Shown here: positions 60,121-64,000 of the stretch, piece by piece
Numbering within the stretch: position 1 is the stretch's first letter
Layout of the letters: each line of letters begins with the position of its first letter
DNA from: Marsupella aquatica
Taxonomy: Eukaryota > Marchantiophyta
Assembly: GCA_973895155.1 (NCBI GenBank)
Contig: OZ316898.1
Coordinates: 19,406,001-19,470,000 of the forward strand
DNA length: 64,000 nt
Reading direction: 5' to 3'
The notes under the pieces: generated by a model
What the model was told of the DNA's origin: nothing
Seen by the model: the letters and a program-made list of their open reading frames with translations, nothing else
The model's database searches: none
Translations under genes and position numbers: made by a program

Positions 60121-60599
60121 AATTGCACAAATTCCTTATACAGTCTGAAAAGATGCTAACTGAATAATACAAAATTTCCCTTGCAAGAAAGACAAACGAT
60201 GACTTTACAAGACCATATAATGAGTGGAATGGTTGAATTTGGCTTCACAAGTTCTCAACGGCCCATGATCCTACATTACAAGCAGTGGTCCCAGGCAAAT
60301 GCAGAGGTGGAGTCTAATTTTGTCAAGAATTTTTAGACCACTGTCAGATTACAGCACTATCCTATGCCCCCTGTATATGTTGTGTCTTCAAAGTGTGATG
60401 ATCAGTATGTAAAATTCTCTTGTTCTTTTTTTCCAACAGGTGCAAGGCCTATATCAACATATGAATTTGAATATAAACAGTACCTATTCTCAGCCGTTGG
60501 AATTTTTCACATAGTTTCTGGCAATTAGATGTGCACACACTGCAGCCAACATTACTTACAATTTCGAGAAACAACCCAACACAAAGACAACTTGGCCAT

Positions 60600-61199
60600 T
60601 CATACTCTAAGGGCTATCACATGCTGGCAAATATGGAAGGAACGCTGCACCCACTTCATCGAGCATACTCATCCGAATCCACATACGACAATCCGGAAGT
60701 CATGGCACCACCTCAGCATCTACATCAGACGTGATTGGGCCAGACACCAAGCCAGGATTCGTGCTGGGAAATCCACACATGTTGATGGTCACCAGCAGAT
60801 GTCTCAAGACTACGGTACCTGGGATGGACTATGGACGACCCACGAAACCACACTTCAAGTCCAACCGGTCCCACCATGTCCTCCAGAAGACCCCTTTTCA
60901 CATTGCTGGTTTTGGGGTTGCACTTCAGGTAGACTGATAGTTTTTTCTCTATCATGGACCCACTGTATGGGATCTCGCAGGTCCCTGAGCACTGGCCGGT
61001 CTTTGGAGTGTGCTGCTCCTTCTGTAGTTTTTCTAAACTTCTGGTTTGGTTTTTTGCCTCATTTTGAGGCTCAGCTCAGCTCCTTTTCTGGTGCCGGTTT
61101 TCCCGGCCACGGCACTTCGACCTTCGGTCTTTTAGGGTTGGTGTCCCTTTTTGGGGCCCACCCACGTTGTATGCTGGCTTTCCCGAGGCAAAAAAGAAG
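60600..61199 (+). mobile_element. 5'-truncated LINE with 16-bp target duplication
   Basis: Just inside the left end the frame reads ITCWQIWKERC and continues through RKSWHHLSIYIRRDWARH, typical of the region after the zinc-binding end of plant LINE reverse transcriptases. A roughly 300-base 3' UTR follows and ends in GCAAAAAAGAAG. The word AAGACAACTTGGCCAT is exactly repeated at 60584-60599 and 61200-61215, directly at both ends, as expected for a target-site duplication. All of the endonuclease and catalytic reverse transcriptase are missing, so the copy is dead. Confidence 0.82.
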
Positions 61200-61215
61200 A
61201 AGACAACTTGGCCAT

Positions 61216-64000
61216 CTGCTTTAGTCTATGTGCTTTGAGGTGGGGTTTGTTATTCTTTGATTTCTCAACAATGATTTCACACTCCCCCTTATTGTTCCAA
61301 TTGATCTGGACTCAGTATTTTATTATAAAAGGGGTTCAGAGTTTGTTTGATGACCAACAAAAGAGTTTACGATAGTGCTTACTATAACAGTTTGCCATAG
61401 CCCTCATTAGGTGTGCAAAGTCCAATCACGATATTTATTTTAACCTATTCCACAATCTTATCTTAAAAAAGATTTACAAATCATAGATTCTAAGAATCTT
61501 CTACAATTTCTTAGAACATAATTATTTCCATCTCACAAAATTCTTCTTATCTTCGTATCTTTCAATAGATTTGTGAAACTTAGAATAGGAATGTACAATT
61601 AGATTCTTAGAATATCTACCATATGAATTTAAACAGATTCTTGGTATTGAAATGATAGAGGTGATTCTGTCCCACTTCTCTACGATAACTCTAGACTACA
61701 TCCTATCCGTCCCTTTCACAAAGTCACTTCATTCATCCCAAGACGCATTCTCCAAACTGACCTCATCTATCGTTATATATGACCCAAGTTTGTCATCATC
61801 CCCTCCGTCAATTCACTGTAAAGGGCATGCGTTCACACCTATCAACATCCCATCCCATTCCATTCCATCACCTCACGGGAGGAGCAATGCTATTATATCA
61901 TGAAACCTTGTTATTTAAATCAATGATTGCACACTCTATATCACCACATTTTGATGTGTGATTACCGGCAGGGTTATGTCATGGACGGTTGGATGTGCAG
62001 CCTGAAAAGGTTCCACAAAATGTGAAGGCAGAAAGATGCCTTAGACCTGTTGGAATCATACACATTATTATATTTTGTTATATATATAAATTGAAGGCAA
62101 TCATGTCTGTACACTTTTCAATAAAGAGTATTGAGCTGTATTGGACAAAAGTATTTTGGAAGGAAACGAAAGCAAATCACAAATATGAAGTTGTGAGATC
62201 TCTAGAGACTATCACAACCCTCCTCTCAATGTAGTATCGCTGTTCAAACCTTCGAAAAACAGTCGCTCACCAAATCAAGAATTGGCCTTCGAGAAACCTG
62301 TCTAAGTAGTGGTCTAAGTATTAGAAACTATCATTCTTACTGTCCACCAAATTTGTCGGGGGATTGTTTCCCTTTTAAGCCTTCTTTGCAGGCAATTCCA
62401 TGAAATTGGCATGCAATTGATGTATCTGTATGTTGGCGCAGCTGAGAGCAGCACAACTTATTCGAGGATGAACTGGCTGGGCACTTGGCGTTCTTTCAGA
62501 AGACAGAGTAAACCATGGAACAATGTAGCTGGGTTCACCACATGCTACGGAAATCTATGACTCTTGGAATTTGAAATCCCATTCTTTGACATTTCTATTG
62601 ACTTTATATCACCTCAGAACTAATCCCTGTGCCAGTTTAACAAGCTCGTTCCAAACTCGTTCCCTGCTCCTCTCTTTCTCGTCTCACTGAGAGAATTAGA
62701 GCCCGTTGGTTGTTAGGGAAGGTCTTCTGTAAGCAGCTTCCAGAAATGTGAGTTCCACTTTCTCGTAAAGATCGAGTCGAGCAAGCTCTCGGTCTATGAA
62801 ATTGTGAAATGGATGCATACTGGTCAAAATCAGCTTTCCGGTAGTAACATCAATTTGGTCCCTGATTAGGGAAGGGTGCTTCTTCAAGAGCATGGCTTGA
62901 TCTTGCTTGCAGTTCTTTCGATCCAAAATTCAGTTCCCTGTGCAATCGACAGCAACACCTGCGGTCAGCTGCTACGGTACCCAAGTGACTGATTGCTCGT
63001 ACACCGACGAGGCTATCTACTGACGAATTGCTACTTGGATTGCTACTCGGATTGCTACTAGTAGCAATCTCGAAGGACTAACAGTCGGTCACTAACTCGC
63101 ACTCTTCCAAAAGCACAACTGCTCCCAAAAGAATGCAAGATGATTTAAATCATTAGATTGTCTGTCACAAAGGATCTCTAGTGTGCTCAGAGTCTAGCCT
63201 CCAGATCACCACTATCCTACAATTCGAGACGCTGCAGGATTGGACTCTTTGAAAGGGAGCATTTTCAGTCGCCAATGGGATTCCAAAGACTAGAACACAA
63301 GATGCGACTACCAGCAACCCAACAGAATGACTCGATGACGATAACGATAACCACCATAGCTAAGGTTGGTACGAGTTTTCCAACATTCTCAACAACTACA
63401 GTTGAATGAAGGACTCCAACTGTCACTCTCGTTGTTGTCTCTGAATCGGATTTGCGAGTGTGATCGAGCTTTAGTAATGCCAGGCAGGAATTGAATCTCC
63501 TCGACAGAACTTCCTTTCATCATATGGTCAGCTGTCCCAAACCCCATACACCCGTTGAACTCCACTTCGACGTCTGCCTTAGCTCCCACATTTTATCACC
63601 CTTTGTATTCCGATGGGTTCAAGCCTTTCAAGAGTACATCATCATGGGCATAAATTTGACAAGCCCTTCGGTGATTTTTTTCCCTTTGTAAATTTCAGTG
63701 CTTTTATGGAGAGGAGTGGATTGGCCATTATGAATTTCTCCAGCCTCTACTGGTACTCAAATGAAAAATCTCTTAGGCGTTTAATTGATGAATGGCCACT
63801 AAGTGTATCAATGCCATGTTAAGAGGGCATCATGGGCAATAATAACCCCTCCAACTAGAGCTAAAGTCCCATTTTGGGGCTTAGTTAAGATTCAATTAAA
63901 GTTTTTTTAGTGTAGTTTTCCTGGTATTTGTGTAAATCTACAATGTTCACCATAATTGGTCTTATCTTGGAATTAGAGTTTCTCTGATTAAGCTTGGTAA
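61216..64000. other. Intergenic stretch with one coding-like minus-strand frame
   Basis: Mostly AT-rich spacer. On the minus strand 62926-62696 a 70-codon frame (LLKKHPSLIRDQIDV...HPFHNFIDRELARLDLYEKVE) has protein-like composition and a stop, and could be a last exon or gene remnant, but I do not recognise it. A second frame at 63589-63389 (GFGTADHMMKGSSVEE) is weaker. GGATTGCTACT repeats lie near 63030-63060. Confidence 0.35.

Noticed and set aside
60529-61224. 231-codon open frame treated as one gene
   Set aside because: Its first 24 codons are host DNA and target duplication, the middle is the LINE remnant, and the end reads through the LINE 3' UTR.
1-64000. CRISPR arrays, bacterial operons, phage or plasmid functions
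   Set aside because: All recognised genes are eukaryotic and spliced or histone-type. The tandem arrays lack spacer-repeat organisation.

Overview
The window reads as nuclear DNA of a land plant or close streptophyte relative. It has a plant-type histone H2B, the chlorophyll breakdown enzyme RCCR, a plant-specific LRR/armadillo/patatin phospholipase, multi-exon genes with GT-AG introns, and plant-type retroelements. Eight host or element coding units in 64 kb and much repetitive spacer, together with an H2B tail and gene structures unlike flowering plants, make me favour a non-seed plant. That placement is inference; nothing here fixes the species.

Left part (1-20 kb): a minus-strand UBE3D-like gene runs off the left edge. 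Upstream of it lie tandem arrays (129-bp and about 62-bp units) and a LINE-tail repeat. A complete, apparently young Ty1-copia element (4944-11264) follows, with 295-bp LTRs, a 5-bp target duplication, primer binding site, polypurine tract and an unbroken gag-pol frame. After it come a histone H2B gene (13861-14298) and a two-exon RCCR gene (15450-17240), followed by a degenerate minisatellite and a near-perfect 116-bp duplication.

Middle (20-38 kb): a ten-exon minus-strand gene (20114-24830) encodes a probable plastid protein with an FMN-binding split-barrel-like region and a DUF2470-like C-terminus. Next are a pyrimidine-rich region, a satellite-like array (26.2-27.15 kb), a SINE-like repeat, and a two-exon hydroxyphenylpyruvate/hydroxypyruvate reductase gene (31368-32922). 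A gene-poor stretch full of tandem duplications and a pair of inverted dispersed repeats follows.

Right part (38-64 kb): an 18-exon phospholipase A-I gene (38302-47471) and a ten-exon 26S proteasome RPN8 gene (53341-56771) are reconstructed exon by exon with phase-consistent splice sites. The remainder is intergenic, with a second SINE-like copy, several LINE-tail copies and a 5'-truncated LINE flanked by a 16-bp target duplication.

The genes are ordinary single eukaryotic loci, not an operon. Loose themes are chlorophyll and phenylpropanoid/photorespiratory metabolism (RCCR, HPPR, the split-barrel protein, the lipase) and ubiquitin/proteasome function (UBE3D-like, RPN8), but no functional cluster can be argued. 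Exon boundaries come from reading by eye and from recalled family conservation; no alignment or transcript was available.
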